Source: Actinomadura rudentiformis
Lineage (GTDB): Bacteria > Actinomycetota > Actinomycetes > Streptosporangiales > Streptosporangiaceae
Assembly (NCBI RefSeq): GCF_008923185.1
Contig: NZ_WBMT01000018.1
Location: 186,001 to 250,000, forward strand
Length of the DNA stretch: 64,000 bases
Direction: 5' to 3'
Position numbers and translations under genes: made by a program. Below are positions 1 to 8,807 of this stretch, in pieces. The notes below the pieces were generated by a model, which did not search any database, was not told the DNA's origin, and was given only the letters and a program-made list of their open reading frames with translations. Within the stretch, counting starts at the first letter, position 1, and each line of letters opens with the position of its first letter.

Positions 1-353
1 CGACAAGGTCCACCACGCTTGAGTCTCGACCATGTTCAACTGTCGCGTGCCGGCCGCCTGACCAGCTGATCATCGACGGCCCTTACCTGAGGTTCGCTCC
101 TGGCCCTCATCGGCACCGCAGCGACCACCGGCGAAACTCGCCCGCGACGTGGTCCAGGCGGAACTCGGTCCCGTGGCCGTCTTCTAGAGTTGGGCTTCTA
201 CCTGCTGGCGGGTCAGATTGTCCAACACAGCATTCACGTTCTACGCGTAATCGACTCGGCGGCCCTCTCCACGAGCATGCGCCGGTCACGCCAGGTGCCG
301 CGCTCTTCGGTGCCGACCCCCTGCAGGTGTGCAGGGGCGAGGGGTGTTGGCGA
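1..353. other. no gene recognised
   Basis: The open frames here are out-of-phase GC-rich frames with no recognisable protein family and no convincing ribosome binding site. I see nothing I can name. Confidence 0.5.
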
Positions 354-1028
354 TTATTGATCGGGGTCGAGTCGGCCTTGGCGCCAGGCGCGCAGGGACC
401 AGCGTTGCCCGGTGGTGTGGTCAGTGACCTGGCTGCGTTGGGTGTTGTGGGTGAAGGTCTTGGCCGAGCGTTCGGAGTGGACCTGGGTTCGGCGTAGGTG
501 ATCGGTGATGCGCTGTGATTGTCGCTCGGCGTTGAGGCGGAGCCGGTGTTCCAGGTCGGCGCGGGCAGAGGCCAGGTTGGCAGCCTGGGAGCGGCCCGAG
601 GTCCGGGTGATGACGATGCCTGTGGGCAGATGATGCAGCCGTACGGCGGTTTCAACCTTGTTCTTGCGTTGGCCGCCCCGGCCTCGTCCCCGCATCGTCT
701 GCACCCGCAGGTCCTCCTCTTGGATGAGCGGTGCGGCAGGGCGAGCGGGTTGGGGCATCACCGCAACGGTGGCGGTGGAGGTGTGCCGGCGGCCGCGCCG
801 GTCGTTGCGCGGCTGGTGCTGGAGGCGGTGGGTGCCCGACAGCCAAGCGAGCTGCGTCACCGGAACGCCAGCCATGGTCATCACGATGGTGCGGCCCGGA
901 TCGGTCGCGGCGCGGTCGACGGGCCAGCCGCGGCGGGCCGCCCATGCGGCGATGGTGTCGGCCAGTTCGGCGGCGAAGGCGAGGGCATCAGCGCCGCCTT
1001 CGCCCGGGCGGATCTCTACAAAGCACAT
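354..1028 (-). CDS. class I peptide chain release factor-like protein
   Basis: 224 aa. It has the two core elements of class I release factors. The PCRF-like start (residues 4-20, VEIRPGEGGADALAFAA) matches the EIRAGTGG-type segment. The peptidyl-tRNA hydrolysis domain carries the catalytic GGQ at 118-120, followed by RKNKVETAVRLHHLPTGIVI. At 224 aa it is much shorter than RF1/RF2 (about 350-370 aa) and lacks the N-terminal helical domain and a clear codon-recognition domain. This is like the short PrfH/RF-like rescue factors. I infer a role in rescuing stalled or damaged ribosomes rather than normal termination. I chose the ATG at 1028 because AGGAG lies 7 nt upstream; the longer open frame to 1163 has no homology. 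No RtcB ligase gene, the usual prfH partner, is nearby. Confidence 0.75.
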   Translation of the reverse strand: MCFVEIRPGEGGADALAFAAELADTIAAWAARRGWPVDRAATDPGRTIVMTMAGVPVTQLAWLSGTHRLQHQPRNDRRGRRHTSTATVAVMPQPARPAAPLIQEEDLRVQTMRGRGRGGQRKNKVETAVRLHHLPTGIVITRTSGRSQAANLASARADLEHRLRLNAERQSQRITDHLRRTQVHSERSAKTFTHNTQRSQVTDHTTGQRWSLRAWRQGRLDPDQ

Positions 1029-1289
1029 GGCAAGGCTCCTGGGAACGACCACCGAGCCCTGGCCGCGGGAAAAGGGGCGGCAGATCAGAAAGGCCGCTAC
1101 GCCGGGCCGGTGGACCACTGAGGGAGATGTCGATGAGATGGGGGAACAGGAGGGCGCCGCCACGCGGCGCCTGACTCATCGACGCCCAGGAGCGAACACG
1201 ACAACGCGCTCGGCGCCCAAGGCGTACGAGCGGTTCATCCGTGCCGTGCTGATCATGTTCTCATCGTCTCACGAGCCGCGTCCTTTGGC

Positions 1290-1769
1290 CAAGACCGGCG
1301 TTGCCAGGCGGTAGCAGCACCACCGTCAGGGCTCGCCGGATCTGGCGGCGCCGTGATCGGCCCAGACGGTCACCGGGTGGAACCGAACGTGCGCTTCCAG
1401 GTCGGCGCGGCCTGCTGTTTGTCCGAATGCGCGATCACCAAGGTGGCATCCACATCGATCGGGATCAGCCCGCCGTCGGCGCCGGGCGTGGCATCAGCCG
1501 GCCAGGGCCCAGGCGCGTTCGCAGGCTGTGGCACGAGCGATCCGGATGGCCTTGAGCGCCTGGGTGGGCCGGGCGGCCAGTGCGTCGATCAGCTGTGACA
1601 CCGTCGGGTCGGAGGTTACGGGCGCGAACAGCTCCGGCTGGACGCGCAGCAGGGCGATGTCGGCCAGGCAGTCCCGCCCAGCGCCAGATTTGCCACGAGC
1701 GAGATGATCAAGCGTCAGATGTACAGCCGCGCAGGTCGCGTGAGGTGACACAGTTCTCGGCACCGACAC
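1290..1769 (-). pseudogene. IS1380-family transposase remnant
   Basis: Conceptual translation across frames recovers IS1380 transposase segments: DPTVSQLIDALAARP, a truncated ERAWALAG, then IPIDVDATLVIAHSDKQQAA with the first catalytic Asp region, FHPV and VVLLPPGNAG. At least three single-base frameshifts separate them (near 1494, 1385 and 1330). Both ends of the gene are missing. It is a dead IS fragment. Confidence 0.85.
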
Positions 1770-2318
1770 GCCAACAAGGTCCTCACAATCAAGACCTCGA
1801 CCGGTCAGACGACTGTGGATCTCGGGCAGGCAACGGCGATGCGTATCGTCGACTCGTGTGAGCCGTCCCCCGGTAGATGATCTTAGAGGTGACGCAGCGA
1901 GGGTTGGCCCACCGCTCCCTGGCCGAGACCGTCACAGCGCATGGGCCACTGCTGGACAGCGGTCCGCGTGTTGGGGGTGGGCTTGGCCGAGGGACTGTCC
2001 GAGGAGCACCGCCGGGACGCCATCGCCCGCGCCGACTGAGCCGACCCCGACCACACCGAGGCCGCCCGTACCGGACCACCGACAACCGATGATGCCGACC
2101 AGGGCAACGACCGAAAGGCCCTCGACGATGCCCCAGCTTCCCTGCCGGGACCTTGCGGAACGGCCAGTTCTACTCCCCGGACGAGGGGGCGACCTGGCAC
2201 GTGTGCGCGGTCTCGCTGTCCGGCGCCATCGCGGCGTACACCGGCCAGGAGCGCGGGGACCGGCCGCTACGCAACAACGCGCCCAGCGCGCCGAAGCCGC
2301 CCTCGCCGACCCGGCGTC
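1770..2318. other. no gene recognised
   Basis: Several short open frames occur on both strands, for example a plus-strand stretch ending AEGLSEEHRRDAIARAD near 2040. None is long enough or similar enough to a known family to call. It probably holds decayed coding DNA. Confidence 0.4.
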
Positions 2319-2510
2319 ATGACCGCCGCATATGAGTCCCTCATCTTGGACCGGTTGCTGAACGCTGGCCCCGCCGAATCCGGTGGAGCCGACCCGGGGA
2401 CAAGCCGGGGGGCGCACGCCAGCGCCTATGCGCTGCGTCATGCGGCCGAGCACGCGGTCGCGGCCGGCAGGCTGGATGAACTCCTGGCCGACGTCGCGCC
2501 AACTTCGCGT
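2319..2510 (+). pseudogene. fragment of an AAA/WD40 repeat ATPase
   Basis: The first 65 residues read like the segment that joins the ATPase and WD40 parts of large actinobacterial NACHT/AAA-WD40 proteins (SLILDRLLN, then YALRHAAEHAVAAGRLDELL). After about 2510 the similarity stops and the frame becomes low-complexity. Neither the P-loop nor the propeller is present, so I call it a fragment. Confidence 0.5.
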
Positions 2511-2855
2511 TCGGCCCCTAGCCGCGCATGTTCAGCCATCGCCCAGAGCCCCCAATTGAGGGGGCGGCCTGGGCGTTGGGCTGGATGTCGGGCTGGACGC
2601 CGACGATCGCTTGCTGGCTCGGTGGCTAGCTGGCTGATCGGACGCTTAGCGGAGGCCCGGAGCAGGGCGTGAGGCGGCTGGCCCGGTATTGGAAGGCGAC
2701 AGGAGCGCCTCCGCCATCAGATCCTCGGTGTCGGTCGATTGGTGTCCTTTGGGTCCTGCGTTGAGGGCGCGGCACAGGGCGACTGCCGGTGGACCTGGCG
2801 AGCCAGACCACCTTTCCGCCTGCAGCCGGGCGCCGGCCCTGGCCGAGAGCGCCGG
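2511..2855. other. no gene recognised
   Basis: Intergenic space 3' of the CU044_5270 gene. I see no supported gene, RNA or repeat. Confidence 0.4.
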
Positions 2856-3872
2856 TCAAGTAGGGAGGCGGCTGACGACCTTGACGTCCAGGACGCTGAA
2901 CATCAGGTCGAAGTTGGAGCCCTCGGGTTGCCGGGTCCAGTCGGTGATCTTGGCTTTGGGTCCTAGGTGGACCGAGCGGCTGCCCAGGAAGCGGTAGGTC
3001 TTGCGGTCGAAGACCAGTTCCTCCCGGGTGCCGTACCTGATCTTGGACACAGCGATGCCGGGACGGCCCAGGGCGTCGGTGGCGTGCTCGTCCACCTTGG
3101 CTCCCGGGACGTCGGAGAGGAAGTCGAACACCTGGGCGCGCAGCCTGGGCGGCAGGTAATTCTCACCGAGCAGGTCGTGCGGCGCACTCCATGCCTCGTC
3201 GGCCGCGGAACCGCTGGGTCTGGCGCTGGGGGCGGCCATGGAACCGGTGGGGCTGGGGGTGGAGCCGTGGTCGAGCCGGCTCCGCCATTGCTTGAGCAGC
3301 TTGGGTACCTCCTTCTGCTGCCACAGGTAGCTGCCGGGGACCGGAAGGGGCTGGTTTTTTGGCCCGTCCTGGTTGGTCAGCGGGCTATCGCACGTCTTGG
3401 AGGGTTGGCTCCAGCAAGGCGCCCGCAGGAGGCCCGGCTTGGAACCATCGACCGAAAGCCAGGTCTGGCGCTGCTCCTGTCCTTTGGGCTGTCCGGGGGA
3501 GATGGTTCCCGGCCCCCAGGAGGTCTGCGACCGGACGTAGATGTACTGGTTGGCGCGGGGCTTGAGTTCGGGCTCCAGACGCGCCGCAGCGGCAGCCCGG
3601 CTGAGCACCTCGTGCGCGCTCACGGTCCGTCCCTGCCGAGGGCCGTCCCCGCCTTGCCCATGCACGATCACCATGGTGCCGGCGGCTGCGGCGGCCACCG
3701 CGCTGGTCAGGGTGACCGCCAGCAGGCGGCCGTGCCGTTCAGGCCGTGCCCTGCGGGCTGGGAGCGGTCGCGGCCGTTCCCGGGCGGCGGCGAGCAGTCG
3801 GCTCCGGCCCTCGGCCAGGATCTCCGGGCTCGGCGGAGCCACTTCGGAGTACATGCGCTTGAGCTCACTCAT
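2856..3872 (-). CDS. CU044_5270 family membrane-anchored protein, probable sigma-factor partner
   Basis: 338 aa. It has a charged cytosolic N-terminus (MSELKRMYSEVAPPSPEILAEG), one transmembrane segment at about residues 50-72 (LLAVTLTSAVAAAAAG), and a long extracytoplasmic part ending YRFLGSRSVHLG and VLDVKVVSRLP. This is the pattern of the actinobacterial CU044_5270 family, which is encoded next to ECF sigma factors and is thought to act as an anti-sigma or sensor. Start: the ATG at 3872 overlaps the sigma factor stop by one base (TGATG) and has GAGAGG upstream; a TTG at 3875 is the alternative. The overlap implies translational coupling with the sigma factor. The extracytoplasmic ligand is unknown. 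Confidence 0.8.
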   Translation of the reverse strand: MSELKRMYSEVAPPSPEILAEGRSRLLAAARERPRPLPARRARPERHGRLLAVTLTSAVAAAAAGTMVIVHGQGGDGPRQGRTVSAHEVLSRAAAAARLEPELKPRANQYIYVRSQTSWGPGTISPGQPKGQEQRQTWLSVDGSKPGLLRAPCWSQPSKTCDSPLTNQDGPKNQPLPVPGSYLWQQKEVPKLLKQWRSRLDHGSTPSPTGSMAAPSARPSGSAADEAWSAPHDLLGENYLPPRLRAQVFDFLSDVPGAKVDEHATDALGRPGIAVSKIRYGTREELVFDRKTYRFLGSRSVHLGPKAKITDWTRQPEGSNFDLMFSVLDVKVVSRLPT

Positions 3873-4456
3873 CAACTGGTCCTCTCATTGTCAAGTGGAT
3901 CGATCCCGCCCAGTGCCTCGCGCATCTTCTTCCGGGCGCGGTTGAGCCGGGAGTGCACAGTGCCGGTGGCCACCTTGAGCACTGCCCCGATCTCGGCGGG
4001 CGACAGCTCCCCCCACGCGGTCAACAGCAGCACGTCTCGCTGGCCCCGGTTCAGCCGAGCCAACGCCGCCGCCAGCTCGCGTCGGCTCCCCTGGGCGGCC
4101 ACCCTCGCGGTCACGTCCTCGTCGGCTGGCGACACCGCCGGGTCGATCCCGAGCCGGGCGATGGCGCGCAAGAACCGCACCTCACGGCGCCAGTGCTGTC
4201 TGATGAGGTTGGTGGCGATCCCATACAGCCAGGGCCGGGCGTCCAGGCGCGCCGGGTCGTAGCGGTCCCGCTGTCGGAAGGCCAACAGGAACGTCTCCGC
4301 CATCAGGTCGTCGGCCGCATCGGGGCCGAGCCGCCGGGAGAGATAGCGGTAGATCGCTGGCGCGTGCCGGTCGTACAGCACGGCGAACGCTTCCGGGGTC
4401 TGGCGGGAATGTTCGATGACGGCCGTATCGCTGTCGAGATCCACCTCGGCAGTCAC
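3872..4456 (-). CDS. ECF-type RNA polymerase sigma factor
   Basis: 194 aa, normal size for an extracytoplasmic-function sigma-70 factor. Region 2 is clear (FAVLYDRHAPAIYRYLSRRL, then DDLMAETFLLAFRQRDRYD and PWLYGIATNLIRQHWRRE). Region 4 is clear (LNRGQRDVLLLTAWGELSPAEI, then VATGTVHSRLNRARKKM, the helix-turn-helix). Its start is GTG at 4456. It directs transcription of a small regulon, probably including its own operon. The downstream overlapping CU044_5270 gene is the likely regulator of its activity. I see no autoregulatory promoter that I can define with confidence in the 4457-4600 region. Confidence 0.92.
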   Translation of the reverse strand: MTAEVDLDSDTAVIEHSRQTPEAFAVLYDRHAPAIYRYLSRRLGPDAADDLMAETFLLAFRQRDRYDPARLDARPWLYGIATNLIRQHWRREVRFLRAIARLGIDPAVSPADEDVTARVAAQGSRRELAAALARLNRGQRDVLLLTAWGELSPAEIGAVLKVATGTVHSRLNRARKKMREALGGIDPLDNERTS

Positions 4457-4789
4457 CGTGACTTCATCCTTGTCATCGCGAGCCTTTCGCGTCGTGGACG
4501 GTGGTCACCCGTTATTGGCCGGACCACAGGCTCCGCTTCCCGCCGGCAGGAAGCCCAGCACCGGACCAGCAGAAAACGGACTCCCTGCAACAGGGTGGGC
4601 AGTCACCAATTCGCCCGGATCCCAGCGCCAATCCGTCCAGTTGAACTGTGATGCGGGTCGTCACCGCACGTGAGAACCGGGTACCCGTGGACGAGTCACC
4701 GTCCCTGGGATGGTGTAACGCGGCCCCAGGTCAAGCGCGGTATGGGGGACTGCACCCTGGCGCTGACCGGCGGGCCCATCCAAGCACCG

Positions 4790-4966
4790 CACAAGGTGAG
4801 TGCTCAGTCCAGCAGGGATGGTGGTCGCAGAAATTCGCACGCAGTAGCAGTCGCCCGCCGGGCCTGAGCGCCCTGGCCAGTTCCCCGGGGCCGCCGCACC
4901 CGGCTTGTCCTGGACGTGGTGCCAGGACAAGAACATCAGAGCGTAATCGGCGCTGCCGGACGGCAC
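4790..4966 (-). pseudogene. SAM methyltransferase fragment
   Basis: In one frame SADYALMFLSWHHVQD and in another GELARALRPGGRLLLRANFCD together give the post-motif-I part of a class I methyltransferase. A frameshift separates them, and both ends of the protein are missing. Confidence 0.6.
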
Positions 4967-4970
4967 GGGG

Positions 4971-5285
4971 ATGTTCCTGGATCGCGCGGTGCGACACCGC
5001 CTGTACTCCCTGTATCACCTGGTGGCCTTCTGCGGCCTGCGGCGCGGTGAGGCCTCCGGGGTGCGCGACGAGGACTCCGGCCTCGACGACGCCGGCACCG
5101 TGACCATCCGCAAGCAGTTGCTCCAACTCGGCTGGGACTTCGAAGAAGACGACCCAAGACCGACGCCACCATCGCGCTGGCCTCGGTGACCATCACAGTC
5201 CTCCAAGCCCACCGTGAGCGGCAGCGCCGGGCCGCGCGGGAATGGAGCGACGGCTGGGTGGACTCCGGCCGTACCCGTCCCATCG
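4971..5285 (+). pseudogene. tyrosine recombinase (phage integrase) fragment
   Basis: YHLVAFCGLRRGEASGVRDE contains the catalytic-domain Arg of tyrosine recombinases, followed by TVTIRKQLLQLGWDFEEDDP. A frameshift at about 5152 moves the reading to PKTDATIALASVTITVLQAH and RRAAREWSDG. The gene ends abruptly at about 5285, where the minus-strand helicase remnant starts. The N-terminus and the His/Tyr catalytic residues are missing. Confidence 0.75.
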
Positions 5286-6161
5286 CATACCTAGGGTGTC
5301 CAGTGCCTGGATTTGGCGGAGGGTGAGCTTTCCGGCTCGCCGGTCGCGTTGCTGCTGGGGTAGCCACGCGTCCAGGTCGACGCCGTCGATGGTGCCGGGG
5401 CCGGCGGTGCTGTACAGGGAGCGGTGTTGGCGGTGGTAGGCCTGGGCGGCGGTATAGCCGCGGGCCCAGGCGCGGTCGCTGCTGCGGTCGGAGTTGGGCC
5501 CGACGACCCCGAGCGCTTCCAGGTCGGCTGCGTGGTCGGGTGGCAGGGTGCCTTTGTGGTAGCGCGCGATCTGCCGGTCGAGCCACTGACGGAGGCAGAT
5601 CCCGTTGCGGATGTAGTCCGACGGGACGTCCAGGAGGGTGCCGTGGCTGGCGCGATATTCGGCGGCGACGGCGTAGGCTTTGCGCCATTTGTGGTTGGGG
5701 ACATGCCAGATCGTCCCGAGCGTGTCCAGCAGTGCCGTCTGGTAGGGCGTGAGGGAGCCGCCTCGCCAGTCTCGGCGTTGGTCACGTATCCAACGGCCGA
5801 CGGGAAAGCCGTGCCGGCAGACGAAATCGAAGTACACATCCAAGTGCTTGTGCAGGGTGTAGCACTCCGCCGCATGAGCGTAGGCGTCCCGCCACGGCCT
5901 CCAAGCAGGGTCGCCCGGGGTGGCGGTGTCGGTGGTCCACTGTTGGGTGGTGGACCGGATGGTGCCCAGCAGCACGGCTCGGGCCAGGTCGTCGGGAAAC
6001 GGGACTCGGCCGCTCACGCTGAGCCAGTCGGGCATGCGCAGCGCCGCCGATCCATCGGCGGCGTCCAGAGCGGTGCGAACAGTCCTCAGGCGGGGAACCA
6101 GCCGCTGGTCATGGGCCCGCAACGCGCGTAGCACCCGCCACAGTGGCGAGAACGCCGATCC
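5286..6161 (-). pseudogene. helicase-associated (HA) domain protein, N-terminal helicase lost
   Basis: The reading frame carries about four HA-domain repeats (e.g. WRKAYAVAAEYRASHGTLLD, then NGICLRQWLDRQI, and DLDAWLPQQQRDRRAGKLTL with LDTLGMRWD). It is preceded by the linker found after the helicase core in large actinobacterial DEAD helicases (GSAFSPLWRVLRALRAHDQR). The DEAD/helicase core itself is absent. Upstream of about 6161 the frame runs antisense through a methyltransferase scrap, and downstream of about 5286 through the integrase scrap. I read it as the 3' part of a large helicase gene cut at both ends. Confidence 0.7.
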
Positions 6162-6455
6162 CTCCAAGACGGCCTGCGGGCCGGCGCCCGGGTGGTGGCG
6201 ATCCGGGTCAACGCGGTCGGCATCGACATCTTCCACGACCACGAGGTGGCCGAACGTGGTGGGGATGGGGCGCTGTCGGTCCGGTACGCCGCGGGGCCGA
6301 AGGCGGGGTTGACGGTGCATTTCTGGGCGGAGGACGAGCTGCGTGGCTGTCTAATCGAGGCGGGGTTCGAGCCGGTCCTGCCCATCCGCGCGCACAGCAC
6401 CCGGCGCAGGCCGCCGCAGTCGGCGCAGTGGGAGACGATCTTTCGACGCCGATAG
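6162..6455 (+). pseudogene. C-terminal fragment of a SAM-dependent methyltransferase
   Basis: The frame reads LQDGLRAGARVVAIRVN, then GLTVHFWAEDELRGCLIEAG and ends QWETIFRRR. This resembles the C-terminal third of small-molecule methyltransferases. There is no SAM-binding motif I because the 5' part is replaced by the helicase remnant. The assignment is by overall pattern only. Confidence 0.5.
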
Positions 6456-6473
6456 CCGGCCCCGGGCTGGTGG

Positions 6474-7430
6474 TTACCGCTGTTCGGTCGCCAGGTGGGC
6501 GGGTAGCAGGTCGGCGCCGAAGTCGGCGCCGGGGCGGCGCAGCACGGTGTGGGCGTGGTTGGCGTCGCGCTGGGTGTTGTCGTATTCGATGAGCAGGTGC
6601 GGGGTCTGAATCCGGTAGTAGTGGCTCTGCCCCGGCCTTGGCCCACCGGCCCAGGCGAAGGTCACCTCACCCAGGTCGAGCTCAGGTCTGGCCAGCGTTG
6701 GGTGGAGCCGGTCGAGATACACACTGATCAGCCGGTGCAGCAGATCACGGCCGGACGACGGCAGGTCGGCGCCGCAGACCCCGGCTTGGTCGAACGGTTC
6801 GACCTGCGGCGCGGTCCCGGTGATCAGATCACTGGGCGCCGTCTGCGCCACGACAGCCTGATGCCGCAGCGGTGACGGCAGGTCGGAGAGCAGGGCGCGG
6901 GCCAGGTCCTCTTCCCGCCACAGCGGGCCAAAGAGGAGGCTGTCGGCCTGGTCGTGGATGCGGGCGGGGTTGGCACCCAGGAACAGCGGCGCAGCCACGA
7001 CGTCCTCGCCGTGGATGGTGGCGGTCACCGACAGGTGGTGGCCTTCGAAACGCCAGCACCACATCTCCTTGTCCGGGTCGCCGAAGACGGCGGTCCAGTA
7101 GTCGTCGCTGTGCCGCCCGCGGCGCCCCGCCTCGTCCAAGTCGAGCACCTCCTCGAACGCCATGATGGTCACGGCCTGCGCGAACGCGTTCCGCGACAGC
7201 GCCGTGGCCAGCAGGCAATGCGCGGCCTTGCGTGCGGTCGCGGACAGGTCCACCAGGCTGACACCTGGCCGGGGCCTGGGCATGTAGCTCCACTGTGTCC
7301 GTGCCGGATCGGTGAACGGGTGGAGCACCTGGGCGTGCTGACCATCGGTCAGGCAGGTGAGGAAGCCGCGCGCCGCTGACCGCATCGTCTCAGCGGCCCC
7401 GGCGTGAGAAGCACTCATGCGAGAGAGCAT
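6474..7430 (-). CDS. DUF3500 domain-containing protein
   Basis: 318 aa and apparently complete. DUF3500 hallmarks are visible: DDYWTAVFGDPDKEMWCWRF, FEGHHLSVTATIHGEDVVAA with PLFLGANPA, and the C-terminal HYYRIQTPHLLIEYDNTQ followed by NHAHTVLR. The family is widespread in bacteria and fungi; its biochemical function is not established. There is no signal peptide or membrane segment. The first ATG (7430) has GGGGA very close; an ATG at 7418 is also possible. It stands alone between a methyltransferase scrap and a small plus-strand gene. Confidence 0.85.
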   Translation of the reverse strand: MLSRMSASHAGAAETMRSAARGFLTCLTDGQHAQVLHPFTDPARTQWSYMPRPRPGVSLVDLSATARKAAHCLLATALSRNAFAQAVTIMAFEEVLDLDEAGRRGRHSDDYWTAVFGDPDKEMWCWRFEGHHLSVTATIHGEDVVAAPLFLGANPARIHDQADSLLFGPLWREEDLARALLSDLPSPLRHQAVVAQTAPSDLITGTAPQVEPFDQAGVCGADLPSSGRDLLHRLISVYLDRLHPTLARPELDLGEVTFAWAGGPRPGQSHYYRIQTPHLLIEYDNTQRDANHAHTVLRRPGADFGADLLPAHLATEQR

Positions 7431-7537
7431 TCCCCGACCTGTTCGCAGGACTCGCCGCGCTCGTGGAGCACGGGCACGCCACCATCGGCACGGTCAGCCA
7501 TGAGGCCATTCCCAAGGATTGAGGAGGCCCAAGGGGC

Positions 7538-7672
7538 GTGCGCGTTAGCAAGCCGCCCGGTGACGACCTCGACGACCAGCCACCACCGTCCCCAACCGAG
7601 GACGACGAGGCATACGTGCGCCTGCCGATCGACCCCAACGAGCCCATGGCCTCCTGGCTAGCGATCATCTAA
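7538..7672 (+). CDS. small conserved acidic peptide of unknown function
   Basis: 44 aa starting at GTG 7538 with GGAGG about 10 nt upstream. The C-terminal half (DDEAYVRLPIDPNEPMAS, then WLAII and stop) recurs in a second copy on the minus strand at 16,070-16,198 (DDEAYVQLPVDPAEPMAS, RLAII). This argues that it is a real protein or a real C-terminal module. Just upstream, overlapping the DUF3500 start, another frame reads FPDLFAGLAALVEHGHATIG, perhaps the end of a lost neighbour. Function unknown. Confidence 0.5.
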   Translation: MRVSKPPGDDLDDQPPPSPTEDDEAYVRLPIDPNEPMASWLAII

Positions 7673-8073
7673 CGGCCCGACGCGCCGAGGGGGTGATGGC
7701 GCGACGGGACCAAGCCGAGGGCCTCACCCAAGGAAACCGAACACCGGGAGCGCGGCCCTCTCCAGCACCACCGGCGAGATCAACCCCGCCCACACGCATC
7801 GCCGCGGGATGCCAAGGACCCACACCCTGGGCCGCTTACCGGCCTTTTCGCAGCGATGCTCATCAGGCCCCGTAACCCCAGACAGCGATCACCAGCGGCC
7901 TACCTTGCGGCTCGCCGTGGCATCAGATCTTGTCGTTGCTCATGGTCAGGTCCTAACGCGGTGGAGATGCTGATGGGTGGTGTTCGTGCGATTCCAGCGT
8001 GTCAGATGCCTGGCCGGGAGCGCGCAGGGGGAGGCGGGCGAGGTAGAAGCCGGTCGGCCCGTGCCGATCAGGA
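7673..8073. other. no gene recognised
   Basis: GC-rich spacer upstream of the membrane protein gene. No supported gene or structured RNA was seen. Confidence 0.35.
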
Positions 8074-8667
8074 ATGATTCCGGTCCTGGGGGCTACGTAC
8101 GGGAACATGGGTGACTTGCGGGCGCGATGGTGGCGACCGGTCGTTGAGCGTAGGCCGTTGACTCGCATTGCGATTGCCGGCATGGCAGGGCATGTGTTCT
8201 TTGAGTTGGCGGCGGGGGTCGGGATGCCGCTGGCTTCGCTGGTGGGGGCGCGTGGTGCCGCTGTGGGCTGGGCGGTCGGTACGCGGACGGCTTGGCGTGC
8301 GGCTGGCCGGCGTGGATACGCCGAGACGGCGTTCGCGGCGCTGAACACGATGAGCCTGGCCGCTGTGATCGCTCACCTGGCGGGATGGCCTCGGCGTTAC
8401 ACCCGGGCTCGGCTGCCGTGGCTGCGCGATTGCGAAGGTCTCGGACCAGAAATGATGCCCTTCTATAACCCGATTCTCTATGTCTCTGGCGCGGCGGCCT
8501 TGGGAGCGCTGCTGACCGAGAACCGGCGCGCCCCACACGGGCTGCCGTTGCTGACCGTTCCGCTGGTACCGGTGCTGATCGCCGCTCAGCATTGCGAGCA
8601 CCGGCGTCTCACGCGCATCGCCGCTGAACGTCCCGGATGGTGGAATCGCCGACTACGCCGGGGCTGA
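8074..8667 (+). CDS. putative integral membrane protein
   Basis: 197 aa from ATG 8074; an ATG at 8107 (MGDLRARWWRP) is at least as likely, since the first ATG has its purine-rich stretch too close. I count four hydrophobic stretches: around AGMAGHVFFELAAGVGMPLA, VGARGAAVGWAVG, LNTMSLAAVIAHLAGW, and NPILYVSGAAALGALL with LPLLTVPLVPVLIAA. The loops are Arg-rich. I do not recognise a family. The hydrophobic periodicity and codon use suggest a real protein. It is followed by the WD40 gene 140 nt downstream on the same strand. Confidence 0.65.
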   Translation: MIPVLGATYGNMGDLRARWWRPVVERRPLTRIAIAGMAGHVFFELAAGVGMPLASLVGARGAAVGWAVGTRTAWRAAGRRGYAETAFAALNTMSLAAVIAHLAGWPRRYTRARLPWLRDCEGLGPEMMPFYNPILYVSGAAALGALLTENRRAPHGLPLLTVPLVPVLIAAQHCEHRRLTRIAAERPGWWNRRLRRG

Positions 8668-8807
8668 ACTGGGCGTGGGAGGCTCCGCCCTTGGTCTTCG
8701 GCTCCAGGAAACCCTGTCGAGGGCAGGGTCGTAGCCCAGAACAGCGTGGTCTGGAAGGTTGCCGCCTTCTGAGGACCCAGGACTCACCTGATTTAGGCTG
8801 CTGCCCC

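Noticed and set aside
5193..6320. 375-codon frame as a complete helicase-associated protein
   Set aside because: Both ends are antisense to other gene fragments; only the middle has HA repeats and the helicase core is missing.
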